64,000 nt of DNA from Candidatus Amarobacillus elongatus (GTDB taxonomy: Bacteria > Chloroflexota > Dehalococcoidia > Tepidiformales > Tepidiformaceae). The notes under the pieces are model-generated. The model saw nothing but the letters and a program-made list of their open reading frames with translations. It ran no database searches and was not told where the DNA came from. Of the stretch, positions 42,713-50,488 are shown in pieces; the first letter of the stretch is position 1, and each line of letters begins with the position of its first letter. Where the stretch lies: contig JADJBX010000002.1 in the NCBI GenBank assembly GCA_016703545.1, positions 248,001-312,000 of the forward strand, given 5' to 3'. Made by a program: the position numbers and the translations under genes.

Positions 42713-43575
42713 ATGCGACGACTCATCCGCGAAGCCGCCGGCGCCATCGCACTCGGGGCGGTCCTGCTCCTGGGCGCCATTGTCCTCCCGGCGCCCCCCG
42801 CTGGCGCGCAGGCGGGCACCTGCCTCCCCTACTTCAACGGCGCCGATATCACCGGCAACGAATCCCACGCCGCTCACAAGATCGATGGCACGCGCGACCT
42901 CGACCTCGCCATCAAGTCGTTCGCCGCCGTCGGCATCGTCACGATGAAGGTCGAGGCGGGCCCGTGGAGCAAGACTTTCCAGCCCGCCCCCGGCGCCGAG
43001 CGCGCCGACTACTCCTGGGCCGCCGCCATCCCGCCCTCCGACTTCGCCGCGGGCGGCGCAGGGATCTTCAAGGTGACGATCGAAAGCACCGGCGGTTGCC
43101 AGTCGATCGCCTGGATCAACATCACGGGGAAGTCCGTCTTCGAAACCACCCCCGGCCGCGCCGGCCTGGCCGTGCTCGCCGTCGGCGTCGTCGCGATCGC
43201 CGCCGCGGCCTTCCTCGCGTGGCGCCGGAACTTCATCGGGGTGTTCTTCGCCGTTGGCGGCGGACTCCTCGCCGCGTTCGGCGTCACCGTCGCCGCCTGG
43301 CAGGCCGGCCAGGCCGCCCTCGTGCCCCTTTCGCTGCTGGTCTGGGGCTCCCACCCTTGCTCCTTGGCGGCGGCGCCTACGCCCTCATCTCGTACTACCG
43401 TGGCCCCGCCGCTGACGACGATGACGACGAAGACGACTTCGACGGCACGGACGAAGAGGACGACGCGCCAACTCTCGCCGCTGTGCCCCCTCCCGCCGCC
43501 CCACCGGCGCCGCCCCCGGCACCAGCACCGCCGCCTCCCGCCGCACGCGACGACGACTCCGGCGAAATCTATTAA
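42713..43575 (+). CDS. Membrane protein with secreted N-domain and acidic/proline tail, one apparent frameshift
   Basis: ATG 42713 starts a Sec signal peptide (to about residue 33, PPAGAQ), then an exported domain of about 120 residues and three hydrophobic helices. A shift of one base near 43347 (G-run before CTCCCACCC) joins LSLLVWG to LPPLLLGGGAYALISYY and a tail with ADDDDDEDD and DEEDD runs and a proline-rich stretch, ending at TAA 43575. The unshifted frame turns Thr/Arg-rich and is not credible. No family recognised. A GATACT -10-like hexamer lies at 42674-42679. Confidence 0.7.
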
Positions 43576-43632
43576 CCCCCTGGCGGCACACCCGGGTGGT
43601 GCGAACCCGTTAACGGCGCAAGAATCGGAGCA

Positions 43633-44994
43633 GTGGCACGACGCAACGCAGCGGGTGACCCCGCCCCCGGAACCACATACACCGCCGCGGCGGACCCGGC
43701 CATCTACGCCAACTGGCGTATCAACCTGCTGTTCATCTGGTTCGGCGTGTTCGTTGGCCTCATGGGCGCCAACTTCGTCTTCCCCTTCATCCCCTTCTTC
43801 ATCAAGGACCTCGGTGTCACGGACCAGGGCGAAATCGGCTGGTGGACCAGCCTCTCCGCCAGCGCCACCGGCCTCTCGCTGACCATCACCGCGCCCATCT
43901 GGGGAACCATGGCGGACCGCTACGGCCGCAAGCCGATGTTCGTGCGCGCGCTCCTCGGGGCGGGTGTGCTCATCCTCATCATGGGTGCGACGCAGGCGCC
44001 GTGGCAGTTCGTGGCGCTGCGCTTCCTCATGGGCGCCTTCGCCGGGACGATGGGCGCCGCTGCCGCACTCGTCGCCGCCACCACTCCGCGCGAACGGGTC
44101 GGCTACGCCCTCGGCTTGCTCCAGACCGGCCAGTTCATGGCGAACACCCTCGGCCCATTCATCGGCGGTATGGCCTCGGCCGCGTTCGGCATCCGCAACT
44201 CGTTCTTCTTCTGCGGCGCGCTGTACCTTGCGGCCGTCGCGCTCGCGTTCGTGTTCGTCAAGGAATCGAAGGGCACGATCGTCCCCGATGCCGCGGGACC
44301 GAAGCACAAGGGAGGCAGCCTCGCCGGTAACATCCGCCTGGTCGTGTCCGAGCGCCAGGTTGTCGTGATGCTCGGGTTCCTCTTCTTCCTGTGGCTCTCC
44401 ACGCAGTTCGTCCGGCCCGTGATGCCGATTTCCATCGACGATTTCGCCAGCCACGTTGGCGACCGCGACAGCGTGACCCTTGTCATCGGCAGCTGGTCGC
44501 GCAGCTTCGATGAGAAGTTCGGCACCGGGCTCGTCTACGGCATGATCGGCCTCACAAGCACCTTCGCCGCGCTCTCGGTCGCGCCCCTCGGCGCGCGCAT
44601 CGGGTACAAGCGCTGCGTCACCGCCGCCGCCGTGCTCACCGGCCTGCTCTTCATCCCCGTGGCCATCGCGGGCAGCTACACCACCTTCCTCCTCTGGATG
44701 GGCGCGACCGGCCTCTTCCAGGGCGCCATGGTCCCCGGGACGAACGCGCTCATCGCCGCCAGCGTGCCGGATGGCAAGCAGGGCGCCGCCTTCGGCCTCG
44801 CCGCGAGCATGCAGTCGATGGCGCTCCTCATCGGGCCGCTCGCCGGGGGCGCCGTGAACGACGGTTTCGGCATCCAGTACGTGTACATCGTGATGGGCGT
44901 CATCCTCATGGCCACCGGCGTGATCGGCTCCATGCTCATCCGCGAACCGGAGCTGTTCACCCGCGCGCGGCCGGCGCGCGCCGCCCACAGCTAG
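43633..44994 (+). CDS. Major facilitator superfamily transporter
   Basis: The 453-residue protein has twelve predicted helices and the MFS loop motif GTMADRYGRKPMFVR between helices 2 and 3, with a related GARIGYKRCV in the second half. An extended loop (GDRDSVTLVIGSWSRSFDEKF) sits mid-protein. The pattern resembles multidrug-type DHA1 exporters; substrate is unknown. GTG 43633 is the start, 57 nt after the acidic-tail membrane protein. Confidence 0.92.
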   Translation: MARRNAAGDPAPGTTYTAAADPAIYANWRINLLFIWFGVFVGLMGANFVFPFIPFFIKDLGVTDQGEIGWWTSLSASATGLSLTITAPIWGTMADRYGRKPMFVRALLGAGVLILIMGATQAPWQFVALRFLMGAFAGTMGAAAALVAATTPRERVGYALGLLQTGQFMANTLGPFIGGMASAAFGIRNSFFFCGALYLAAVALAFVFVKESKGTIVPDAAGPKHKGGSLAGNIRLVVSERQVVVMLGFLFFLWLSTQFVRPVMPISIDDFASHVGDRDSVTLVIGSWSRSFDEKFGTGLVYGMIGLTSTFAALSVAPLGARIGYKRCVTAAAVLTGLLFIPVAIAGSYTTFLLWMGATGLFQGAMVPGTNALIAASVPDGKQGAAFGLAASMQSMALLIGPLAGGAVNDGFGIQYVYIVMGVILMATGVIGSMLIREPELFTRARPARAAHS

Positions 44995-45000
44995 CCCGCG

Positions 45001-45006
45001 TACAAT
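45001..45006 (+). promoter_or_regulatory. -10 hexamer (TACAAT)
   Basis: TACAAT lies 27 nt before GTG 45034; the short leader contains GGAGGT. Confidence 0.5.
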
Positions 45007-45033
45007 CGCGCCCACCCGACCGGAGGTCCCCAC

Positions 45034-45861
45034 GTGGCCGATTGCGAACTCGAAAAGCGTCCCGATGGCATCGCCCTGATCACGCTGAACCGGCCCGAGC
45101 GGCTGAACGCGCTCGGCGGCGACCTCCTTCGGCTGCTCGCCGCCCACCTCGTCGAGTGCGAACGGGACCCCGCCGTTCGCTGCGTCGCCGTCACCGGCGC
45201 GGGCCGCGCCTTCTGCGCCGGCGGCGATGTGCAGGAGATGCAGCGCCGCAACGACGGTAACACCGACACCTCCGGCACCCCCGCCAACTCCGTGGAGCAC
45301 CTCGACACGCAGGTGCGCATGTTGCGCGAGACGCAGATGGCCGTCAGCCATCGCCTCCACACCATGGGCAAGCCCACCGTCGCCATCGTGAACGGCGTTG
45401 CCGTTGGCGCGGGGTTCAGCCTCGCTCTCGCCTGTGACCTTCGCGTCGCCGGCGACCGCGCGCGCTTCGGCACCGCCTTCCGCAACGTCGGCCTCAGCGG
45501 CGACTACGGCGCCAGCTACTTCCTGCCCCGCGTTATCGGCGCCGGCCGCGCGCGAGAACTCTTCTTCACCGCCGAGATCCTCGATGCCGACCGCGCGCTC
45601 GAGCTCGGCATCGTGAACCGCGTGTTCGCCCAGGACACCGTGCTCGAAAACGGCCTCGCCTTCTGCGAATCGCTCGCTTCCGGGCCCACGCTCGCGCTCA
45701 AGCGAATGAAGGAGAACCTCAACCTCGCCGAGCGCGCCTCGCTGGAGGACGTCCTCAACCTGGAGGCGCTGAACCAGCGAGTCGGCGGACTCAGCGCCGA
45801 CAGCCGCGAGGCCGTCCTCGCGTTCAACGAGAAGCGCCCGCCCAGCTTCAACGGCGCCTGA
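45034..45861 (+). CDS. Enoyl-CoA hydratase/isomerase
   Basis: The 275-residue crotonase-fold protein has ITLNRPERLNALG, the oxyanion segment GRAFCAGGDVQEM, VAIVNGVAVGAGFSLALACD and GLSGDYGASYFLPR. The second catalytic-glutamate position (as in mitochondrial hydratase) reads GDYGAS, so isomerase or hydrolase activity is possible. GTG 45034 has GGAGGT upstream. Likely role: fatty or aromatic acyl-CoA degradation with the acyl-CoA dehydrogenases of this window. Confidence 0.92.
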   Translation: MADCELEKRPDGIALITLNRPERLNALGGDLLRLLAAHLVECERDPAVRCVAVTGAGRAFCAGGDVQEMQRRNDGNTDTSGTPANSVEHLDTQVRMLRETQMAVSHRLHTMGKPTVAIVNGVAVGAGFSLALACDLRVAGDRARFGTAFRNVGLSGDYGASYFLPRVIGAGRARELFFTAEILDADRALELGIVNRVFAQDTVLENGLAFCESLASGPTLALKRMKENLNLAERASLEDVLNLEALNQRVGGLSADSREAVLAFNEKRPPSFNGA

Positions 45862-45867
45862 CGGAGA

Positions 45868-45896
45868 AGGGCCGCTCCCTCGCGGGAAGCGGCCCT
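45868..45896. terminator. Bidirectional terminator
   Basis: A stem of 9 bp plus a further 3 bp beyond a one-base bulge lies between convergent enoyl-CoA hydratase and cupredoxin genes. Confidence 0.7.
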
Positions 45897-45919
45897 CGCA
45901 TGCCTTCCTCCGGGAGGGC

Positions 45920-46363
45920 TCAGCTGACTTCGAACTCCGAGATCATGCCCTTGGCGAAGTGGGGCGTGCCCTCCGGGTCGCTGGTGTCCGGGAAGGTGCA
46001 GAGCATCACGTACTTCCCCTTCTCCAGGTCCTTGCCCACCGTGTAGGTCGCCTTGTCGCCGGGCTTCATCTCCGCGACCACGAAGAGGATCTCGACCCCC
46101 TCCGGCGGGCCATCCGAGGCGAGCGCCTCCTGGATGTTGACCCCGGGCGCGACCTTCGCGAGCACCGCCTCGTGGTTCTGCTTGCCCTTGTTCTCGAATT
46201 CGAGGCTGTCCGTCCCGGCCTTCACGTCCTTCGCGTCGAACTTGAAGTTGAAGTCGCCCAATTCCACGGTGGCGTCGGCCTTCTCGTCGCTGCCGCACGC
46301 GGCGAACAGCAGGGAGGTGGCCGCGAGCGCGGCAAATGGGGCAACGAGCAGTTTTCGGTTCAC
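45920..46363 (-). CDS. Cupredoxin-like lipoprotein
   Basis: The 147-residue lipoprotein has signal peptide residues 1-24 and lipobox LFAACGS. The mature domain has a plastocyanin/azurin-like ligand pattern: histidine in KQNHEAVL, cysteine in YVMLCTFPD, then HFAKGM supplying His and Met. It should bind a type 1 copper and carry electrons outside the membrane. A 9-residue insertion separates Cys from His, more than in plastocyanin. GTG 46363 has AGGGA upstream. Confidence 0.82.
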   Translation of the reverse strand: MNRKLLVAPFAALAATSLLFAACGSDEKADATVELGDFNFKFDAKDVKAGTDSLEFENKGKQNHEAVLAKVAPGVNIQEALASDGPPEGVEILFVVAEMKPGDKATYTVGKDLEKGKYVMLCTFPDTSDPEGTPHFAKGMISEFEVS

Positions 46364-46522
46364 GGTTGAATTCCCTTCTCTCCAGTAGGTGTCCCCATGG
46401 TGGCGTGCGCCCCCGCACGTAAAGGAGTTGCGTTTGCCCGGTCCCGCGGCCCCACTTTGGCCCGTTGACGATGCCCGCCAGACATGCATGCGAGTGAACC
46501 AGCGCTCAACCGCGGCCGCTCG

Positions 46523-46528
46523 TACACT
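46523..46528 (+). promoter_or_regulatory. -10 hexamer (TACACT) of dusB, leaderless arrangement
   Basis: TACACT ends 6 nt before GTG 46535 and fixes that start against an upstream ATG at 46484. Confidence 0.55.
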
Positions 46529-46534
46529 CGATCC

Positions 46535-47551
46535 GTGCGCATCGGTTCCGTCCCCGTTACCGGTATCGCCCGGCTCGCACCCATGGCCGGCATTTCGAAC
46601 GCTCCCTTCCGGCTCGTCGCCCGCGAATGCGGCAGCGCCATGACGACCTCGGAAGAGATCGACGCCATGTCGCTCGTGCGCGAGAACCCGGTCGCGCGCG
46701 AAATCGCGCGCTTCTACCCCGAAGAGCGCCCCCTCGCGATGCAGCTCCTCGGGTGCGATGCCGCCGCGCTCGTCCCCGCCGCGGAGGCGCTGCAGGCCGC
46801 CGGCGCCGACATCCTCGACCTGAACATGGGATGCCCCGTCCCCAAGATCACCCGCCAGGGCAAGGGCTCCGCCCTCATGCGCGATGTGCCCACGACCGCG
46901 CTCCTCATTCGCGCCCTGCGCCGCGCCATCACCGTGCCATTCACCGTGAAAATCCGAGGCGGCTGGGACGACCAGCACCTTAACGCCGTCGAAGTCGCGC
47001 GCATGCTCCAGGACGAGGGGGTCGACGCGATCACCGTCCACCCGCGGACCCGTAGTCAGCAGTTCACCGGCCGCGCCCCCTGGCAGATCATCGCCGACGT
47101 GGTCGGGGCGGTGAGCATCCCCGTCACGGGCAACGGCGACGTCCGCTCCATGGCCGACGCCCGCCGCATGATGGCCGAGACGGGCTGCCAGTCGGTCATG
47201 ATCGGCCGCGGCGCGCTCGGCCGCCCCTGGGTGTTCGATGAAACCCTCGACGAACTCGACACGGCGGCCCGCTGGGAACGCATGACGCGTGCCACCCGCC
47301 GCCACGTCGCCCTTATCGAAGAGCACTACGCGGACAACCAGCGCTACCTGCTCAACCAGCTTCGCAAACACCTCGGCTGGTACACGATGAACTTCCGCGG
47401 TTCGAAACAGGCGCGCGCCGCCGTCCACCCCGCGCGCTCCCGGGAGGAGGCGCTCGACGCCTTCTGGGGTTTCTGGGAGCAAACGCGCGAACGTGCCCTC
47501 GCGGGCGAGTCGGTTGAAGTCGTCCCCGGCCACGCCGGCCTCGAAGGCTAG
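46535..47551 (+). CDS. dusB: tRNA-dihydrouridine synthase
   Basis: The 338-residue FMN enzyme reduces uridines in tRNA. It has LAPMAGISNAPFR, MTTSEEID, DLNMGCPVPKITRQGKGSAL with the catalytic cysteine, VKIRGGWDD, ITVHPRTRSQQF and VMIGRGALGRPW. A C-terminal helical domain completes the DusB type. It starts at GTG 46535 with no Shine-Dalgarno, in a leaderless arrangement. Confidence 0.95.
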   Translation: MRIGSVPVTGIARLAPMAGISNAPFRLVARECGSAMTTSEEIDAMSLVRENPVAREIARFYPEERPLAMQLLGCDAAALVPAAEALQAAGADILDLNMGCPVPKITRQGKGSALMRDVPTTALLIRALRRAITVPFTVKIRGGWDDQHLNAVEVARMLQDEGVDAITVHPRTRSQQFTGRAPWQIIADVVGAVSIPVTGNGDVRSMADARRMMAETGCQSVMIGRGALGRPWVFDETLDELDTAARWERMTRATRRHVALIEEHYADNQRYLLNQLRKHLGWYTMNFRGSKQARAAVHPARSREEALDAFWGFWEQTRERALAGESVEVVPGHAGLEG

Positions 47552-47662
47552 CGACCCGGCGGCGGCCGTTGCGATGCATTAGCCGCACGCGCGCCCTCCC
47601 GGGGCGCACCTCCCTGACGTCCTCCATCGCACGCTGAGGTGACACCACCAGGGGAGACGACC

Positions 47663-48199
47663 GTGGCCCTCGAGATCCGCGAGCCCGACGGACGCCGCCG
47701 CGTGCAGCGAACCGTCACCGTCCTTCGTTCACCCTCAGACTGTTACTCAGCCTGGCGCGACTTCGCTCGCCTCCCATCGTTCATGGACAGTCTCGAATCC
47801 GTCACCGTCGACCCCACGTCCGGCCGCTCCCACTGGAAGGTGAAGGCGCCCGCCGGACAGTCCGTCGAGTGGGATGCCGAGGTCGTCGAGGACGTGCCCG
47901 GCTCCTTTCTCTCGTGGCGCTCCCTGCCCGGCGCGGATCCGGCGAACAGCGGCGAAGTCGTCATCCGGGAGGCCCCCGGCGGTCGCGGTACCGAAGTCAC
48001 CATCGCCCTCTCCTACGAACCCCCGCTCGGGGAAGTCGGCCGCATTGCCGCGAAGCTGCTCGGCGAAGAGCCGGCCATGCAGCTCGACGAGGATATCGTT
48101 CGCTTCAAGGAGATGATGGAGACGGGCCGCATCCCCACCACCGCGGGCCAACCGAATGGCCGCAATCGCCCCTCCGTGGCGAAGAGAGGAGCTGCCTGA
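47663..48199 (+). CDS. SRPBCC/polyketide-cyclase-like protein
   Basis: The 178-residue START-like protein has VQRTVTVLRSPSDCYSAWRDF, LPSFMDSLESVTVD and VEWDAEVVEDVPGSFLSWRS, the coenzyme-Q-binding Coq10/cyclase-dehydrase pattern of a helix-grip fold. It probably binds a lipid or quinone-like ligand. GTG 47663 has AGGGGAG. The stop overlaps the dehydrogenase start as TGATG, so both are made together; this pair is common in several bacterial groups. Confidence 0.88.
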   Translation: MALEIREPDGRRRVQRTVTVLRSPSDCYSAWRDFARLPSFMDSLESVTVDPTSGRSHWKVKAPAGQSVEWDAEVVEDVPGSFLSWRSLPGADPANSGEVVIREAPGGRGTEVTIALSYEPPLGEVGRIAAKLLGEEPAMQLDEDIVRFKEMMETGRIPTTAGQPNGRNRPSVAKRGAA

Positions 48200-49377
48200 T
48201 GCGCGCCGTATGCTGGACCGGACGCCACCAGGTCGAAGTCCGCGACGTTCCCGACCCGGTCATCATCGATGGCCGCGACGCCATCGTTCGCGTGACATCC
48301 ACCGCCATCTGCGGCAGCGACCTTCACATGTACGACGGCTACATCCCCTCGATGCGGGCGGGTGACATCCTCGGCCACGAGTTCATGGGCGAGGTCGTGG
48401 AGGTCGGGAACGAAGTGAAGAACCTCCGCCCCGGCGACCGCGTGGTCGTGCCATTCGCCATCGCCTGCGGCGATTGCGCCCCCTGCCGCCGCTCCGAATT
48501 CTCCCTCTGCGAGAACACGAATCCCTCGACGCGTGCCCTCGCGGGTCTGAACGGATTCACCAGCGCCGGCCTCTTCGGCTATTCGCACCTTTACGGCGGA
48601 TACGCGGGCGGGCAGGCCGAGTACGTGCGCGTGCCCTACGCCGACGTCGGTCCGCATGTCGTCCCCGGCGGGCTCCGTGACGAGCAGGTGCTCTTCCTCA
48701 CGGACATCTTCCCCACGGGCTACATGGCCGCCGAAAACTGCGCCATCAAACCCGGCGACGTCGTCGCCATCTGGGGCGCGGGCCCTGTCGGCCTCTTCGC
48801 TGCCCTGTCGGCGTCCATGCTCGGCGCCGAGCGCACCATCGTCATCGACCGGGTGCCCGAGCGGCTGCGCATGGCACGCGAGCACTGCCATGCCGAGACC
48901 ATCAACTTCGATGAGACGGAGGACGTGGTGGAGGCGCTCAAGGAGATGACGGGCGGGCGCGGCCCGGACGGCGTCATCGACGCCGTCGGCATGGAAGCGC
49001 ACCCGTCCGGCCTGTCCGGCCTCTACGACAAGGCGAAGCAGACCGTCCGTATGCAGACCGACCGCCCGACGGCGCTCCGGCAGGCGATCCAGGCATGCAG
49101 TCCTGGCGGCGTCGTCTCCATCCCCGGCGTGTACGCGGGCTTCATCGATTCCATGCCGCTCGGCGCCGCCTTCGCCAAGGGGCTCACATTCCGCATGGGC
49201 CAGACGCACGTGCACCGCTACGTGGGGCCGCTGATGCGCGAAATCGAGGCCGGGAACGTGGACCCCGGATTCCTCGTCACTCACCGGTTGCCGCTCGCCT
49301 CCGCCCCGGACGCCTACCGGACGTTCCGGGACAAGCAGGATGGCTGCATCAAGGTCGTGCTCGACCCGGCGGCGTGA
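48199..49377 (+). CDS. Zinc-dependent alcohol dehydrogenase (formaldehyde dehydrogenase-like)
   Basis: The 392-residue MDR enzyme has the catalytic-zinc ligand region AICGSDLHMYDG and GHEFMGEV, the structural-zinc-type cysteines CGDCAPCRRSEFSLCEN, and the NAD-binding VVAIWGAGPVGLFAA. The domain order and the VIDAVGMEAHPSG region resemble glutathione-independent formaldehyde dehydrogenases and related threonine-dehydrogenase-like enzymes. It is coupled to the SRPBCC gene upstream by TGATG. Substrate alcohol or aldehyde is unknown. Confidence 0.93.
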   Translation: MRAVCWTGRHQVEVRDVPDPVIIDGRDAIVRVTSTAICGSDLHMYDGYIPSMRAGDILGHEFMGEVVEVGNEVKNLRPGDRVVVPFAIACGDCAPCRRSEFSLCENTNPSTRALAGLNGFTSAGLFGYSHLYGGYAGGQAEYVRVPYADVGPHVVPGGLRDEQVLFLTDIFPTGYMAAENCAIKPGDVVAIWGAGPVGLFAALSASMLGAERTIVIDRVPERLRMAREHCHAETINFDETEDVVEALKEMTGGRGPDGVIDAVGMEAHPSGLSGLYDKAKQTVRMQTDRPTALRQAIQACSPGGVVSIPGVYAGFIDSMPLGAAFAKGLTFRMGQTHVHRYVGPLMREIEAGNVDPGFLVTHRLPLASAPDAYRTFRDKQDGCIKVVLDPAA

Positions 49378-50415
49378 TCATCTCCTCGCTCGCCCCCGCC
49401 GGGGGGTGGGCGTCGCCGTGAGCGAGGCGATGTCGCCCTCTTCGGCGAGGACGATGACGATATCGCCGTCGTTCAGGCACTCGTTCTCCCGCGGCCCCAC
49501 GAGCAACTCGCCGCTGCGCCGGCGGATGCCGAGCAGTGTCGCGTTGCTCGTCCCCCGCAGCAGCTCGGCCGTCGTCTGGCCGGCGAGCTCGTTCTCGCTG
49601 TTCACTTCGAACTCGGCAAGGACGAGGTCCCCGTGGCGGCCCGAGGCGAGCGTGTCCATGAAGTCGGCCGCCAGCGGCTGCAGCGCCTGCAGCACCATCC
49701 GCCGCCCGCCAAGGCTGTACAGCGAAAGCACGCGGTCCGCCCCCGCGAGCCGCAGCTTCTCCTCGTTATGCGGCAGCGCCGCTCGCGCCACGATGAAGAG
49801 GTTCGGGTTGATGTTGCGCGCCGTCAGCGTGATGTACGTATTCCCCGCGTCGCTGTCGCTCGCCGCGAGGAGGCAGCGCGCCGAGCTGATCTGCGCCTGC
49901 ACCAGCACCCGTTCGCTCGAGGCGTCCCCTTCGACCACGAGGTAGCCGAACCGCCGCGCGACCTCCGCCTGGGCCGGCGTTTGTTCGATCACGACGAACT
50001 CCTGGCGCCGTTCGCACAGCTCCCGCGCGATCTCCTGGCCCACGCGGCCGAAGCCGCACAGCACATAATGGTCCCGCAGCCGGCTGATCTCCATTTCCCG
50101 CCTCCTGCGGTAGAACCGCGTCCCAATGTCGCCTTCGAGCGATTCCTGCACCACGAGCGTCAACGTGTACAGCACCGTCCCCACGCCCGTGAGGATGAGC
50201 ACGATGGTGAACAGCTGCTCCTTCGCCCCGAAGGGCGTGACCTCGCGAAAGCCCACCGTCGTGACCGTCGTCACCGTCTGGTACAGCGCATCGACGAACG
50301 ACAGTCCGAACAGCATGTACCCGAACGTGCCCCAGCAGAGCGTCGCGGCGACCAGCGAAAGCGCGACCCTCAGGCGTGTGCTGACGGGCAGGGCGCGAAG
50401 GAACTCTCGGGGCAT
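49378..50415 (-). CDS. Potassium channel with RCK (TrkA-N/TrkA-C) domains
   Basis: The 345-residue protein has two membrane helices flanking a pore loop with selectivity-filter sequence TTVTTVGF, then a TrkA-N Rossmann domain (VLCGFGRVGQEIARELCERR, VIEQTP, GDASSERVL) and a C-terminal TrkA-C domain (ELLVGPRENECLNDGDIVIV). This is the MthK-like ligand-gated K+ channel layout. The filter reads TVGF instead of TVGYG. Start ATG 50415 lies 7 nt after a perfect TATAAT. Its stop abuts that of the dehydrogenase gene. Confidence 0.93.
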   Translation of the reverse strand: MPREFLRALPVSTRLRVALSLVAATLCWGTFGYMLFGLSFVDALYQTVTTVTTVGFREVTPFGAKEQLFTIVLILTGVGTVLYTLTLVVQESLEGDIGTRFYRRRREMEISRLRDHYVLCGFGRVGQEIARELCERRQEFVVIEQTPAQAEVARRFGYLVVEGDASSERVLVQAQISSARCLLAASDSDAGNTYITLTARNINPNLFIVARAALPHNEEKLRLAGADRVLSLYSLGGRRMVLQALQPLAADFMDTLASGRHGDLVLAEFEVNSENELAGQTTAELLRGTSNATLLGIRRRSGELLVGPRENECLNDGDIVIVLAEEGDIASLTATPTPRRGRARR

Positions 50416-50422
50416 GCCGCGG

Positions 50423-50428
50423 ATTATA
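50423..50428 (-). promoter_or_regulatory. -10 hexamer (TATAAT), leaderless arrangement
   Basis: A consensus TATAAT ends 7 nt before ATG 50415. Confidence 0.6.
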
Positions 50429-50488
50429 GGCAGGCGATCACTTCCAACCTGCGTCCGTACGGCCATGATTCCGCCGTGCCGGCCCGAA

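Noticed and set aside
43009..45360. A 783-codon minus-strand frame
   Set aside because: Antisense to the MFS transporter and its neighbours; Asp/His/Glu/Gly-rich shadow.
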